5,326 bases of DNA from Thermoflexales bacterium. GTDB lineage: Bacteria; Chloroflexota; Anaerolineae; Fen-1058. Position numbers and translations under genes: made by a program. How positions within the stretch are numbered: position 1 is the first letter of the stretch; every line of letters begins with the position of its first letter. This document shows, one piece after another, positions 4,605 to 5,326 of this stretch. The DNA lies in assembly GCA_030834835.1 (NCBI GenBank), contig JAUQXD010000622.1:1-5326 (forward strand), read 5' to 3'. Under the pieces are notes generated by a model. The model saw nothing but the letters and a program-made list of their open reading frames with translations. It had not been told where the DNA came from and did no database searches.

Positions 4605-5326
4605 TCGATGGCCGCCACGAGCAAAGTAATATCATCAAACTGCGGCGCGTCGCCCTGAAAATCCAGCACGTCATTCAAGATCCCGGCGGCGAGATCGGCA
4701 GCCCGATCGGTGTGCGGCGGCCGCAGGCACGCGCGTAAGCGATCAAGCCCGTACCGCTCGCCGGCTCCGTTGTTGGCATCGGGCACGCCGTCGCTGTACA
4801 TCACCAGCCGATCGCCGGGGCGCAACTCGACGGTGCGCTCTTCCACCGACAGATCCGGCAGCATCCCCAGAAATCGCCCCGCGCCGTCCAGGATTTCGAG
4901 CGCGCCATCGGCGTGACGCAGCAGCGGCTTATCGTGACCGGCGCGCACATACGTCAACTTGCGATCGTCCAGATGCAGCACGCCGTAAAAAGCGGTGACA
5001 AACATGTTGTCTTCCGACGACACATCCAGCAGCAAATCGTTGACAGCCAATACCACCTCGCGCGGTGAGAGTGTGCGGCGGGCCTCGGTCAGAAACAAGG
5101 CGCGCGAGATCGCCATGAAAAACGCCGCGTGGATGCTCTTGTCGGACACGTCGGCGATCAGCACGCCCAGATGTTGATCGTCCAACGGGAATACATCATA
5201 GAAATCGCCGCCCACTTCACGCGCGGGGCGGGCGTGCGCGGCAAATGACAGCCCATTGATTTGCGGCAGCCGCGCGGGCAAGATCGAGCGCTGCACTTGC
5301 GCGGCCACTTCCAGATCGCGTTTCAG
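4601..5326 (-). CDS. SpoIIE/RsbU-type PP2C Ser/Thr phosphatase, catalytic domain (5' end outside window)
   Basis: The last 241 residues of a metal-dependent phosphatase; the frame stays open through the right edge, so the internal GTG at 5308 is not the start. The visible N-terminus, L-K-R-D-L-E-V-A-A-Q-V-Q-R-S-I-L-P, is the helical linker that typically joins a sensor domain (GAF, PAS, HAMP or receiver) to a SpoIIE domain. Catalytic motifs are all present: G-G-D-F-Y-D (39-44), A-D-V-S-D-K (58-63), R-A-G-H (128-131), P-G-D-R-L-V-M-Y-S-D-G (170-180) and the final F-D-D-I-T-L-L-V (230-237). The metal-binding Asp residues are kept, so an active enzyme is expected. The usual K-G-x-P-A-A is replaced by K-S-I-H-A-A. 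Family members dephosphorylate anti-sigma-factor antagonists (STAS proteins) in partner switching; none is encoded in this window. The stop overlaps the start of the SH3b gene, marking one operon. Confidence 0.93.
   Translation of the reverse strand: MKRDLEVAAQVQRSILPARLPQINGLSFAAHARPAREVGGDFYDVFPLDDQHLGVLIADVSDKSIHAAFFMAISRALFLTEARRTLSPREVVLAVNDLLLDVSSEDNMFVTAFYGVLHLDDRKLTYVRAGHDKPLLRHADGALEILDGAGRFLGMLPDLSVEERTVELRPGDRLVMYSDGVPDANNGAGERYGLDRLRACLRPPHTDRAADLAAGILNDVLDFQGDAPQFDDITLLVAAID

Noticed and set aside
4000..4629. A long plus-strand open frame of 209 codons
   Set aside because: It is antisense to the first SH3b gene, starts in the heptamer array, and its composition is that of a shadow frame with no recognisable motif.
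5306..5308. GTG at 5308 as the phosphatase start
   Set aside because: The frame continues open to the window edge, and the residues upstream (L-K-R-D-L-E) extend the same helical linker, so the gene begins outside the window.

Overview
The window looks like a chromosomal segment from a Chloroflexota-type bacterium. This is an inference from protein style: membrane-anchored SH3b proteins with long Pro/Thr linkers, a lipoprotein with the same kind of linker, and a SpoIIE-type phosphatase. No rRNA or marker gene is present to confirm it. Every convincing complete gene is on the minus strand, so the natural reading direction is right to left.

Right half (about 5326 down to 3297), GC-rich: the C-terminal catalytic part of a SpoIIE/RsbU-like PP2C phosphatase enters from the right edge. 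Its stop codon overlaps the TTG start of a single-pass membrane protein with a C-terminal SH3b domain. After 126 bp containing two different heptanucleotide repeat arrays comes a second protein of the same architecture. A perfect 16-bp inverted repeat followed by a T-rich tract then ends the unit. The three genes look like one transcription unit pairing a Ser/Thr phosphatase output module with two related envelope proteins.

Middle (3296 to 1659): a lipoprotein of about 470 residues, with a lipobox, a Pro/Thr/Ala linker, a FG-GAP/VCBS-like Asp-rich motif and a TPR-like C-terminus, is followed 21 bp later by a 67-residue two-helix membrane protein with a strong ribosome binding site. These two probably form a second operon.

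Left part (1658 to 1): a lower-GC gene for an unrecognised three-helix membrane protein with a four-cysteine external domain sits between two copies of a dispersed, hairpin-rich repeat. The repeat has a 106-bp period, and its core hairpin fits the pattern ATTCCC-N8-GGGAAT. Further left is an extremely AT-rich block of about 300 bp with no credible gene. At the left edge is the last 23 codons of a plus-strand gene, possibly an ISAs1-like transposase. This end of the window looks like accessory, rearranged DNA, in contrast to the orderly operons on the right.
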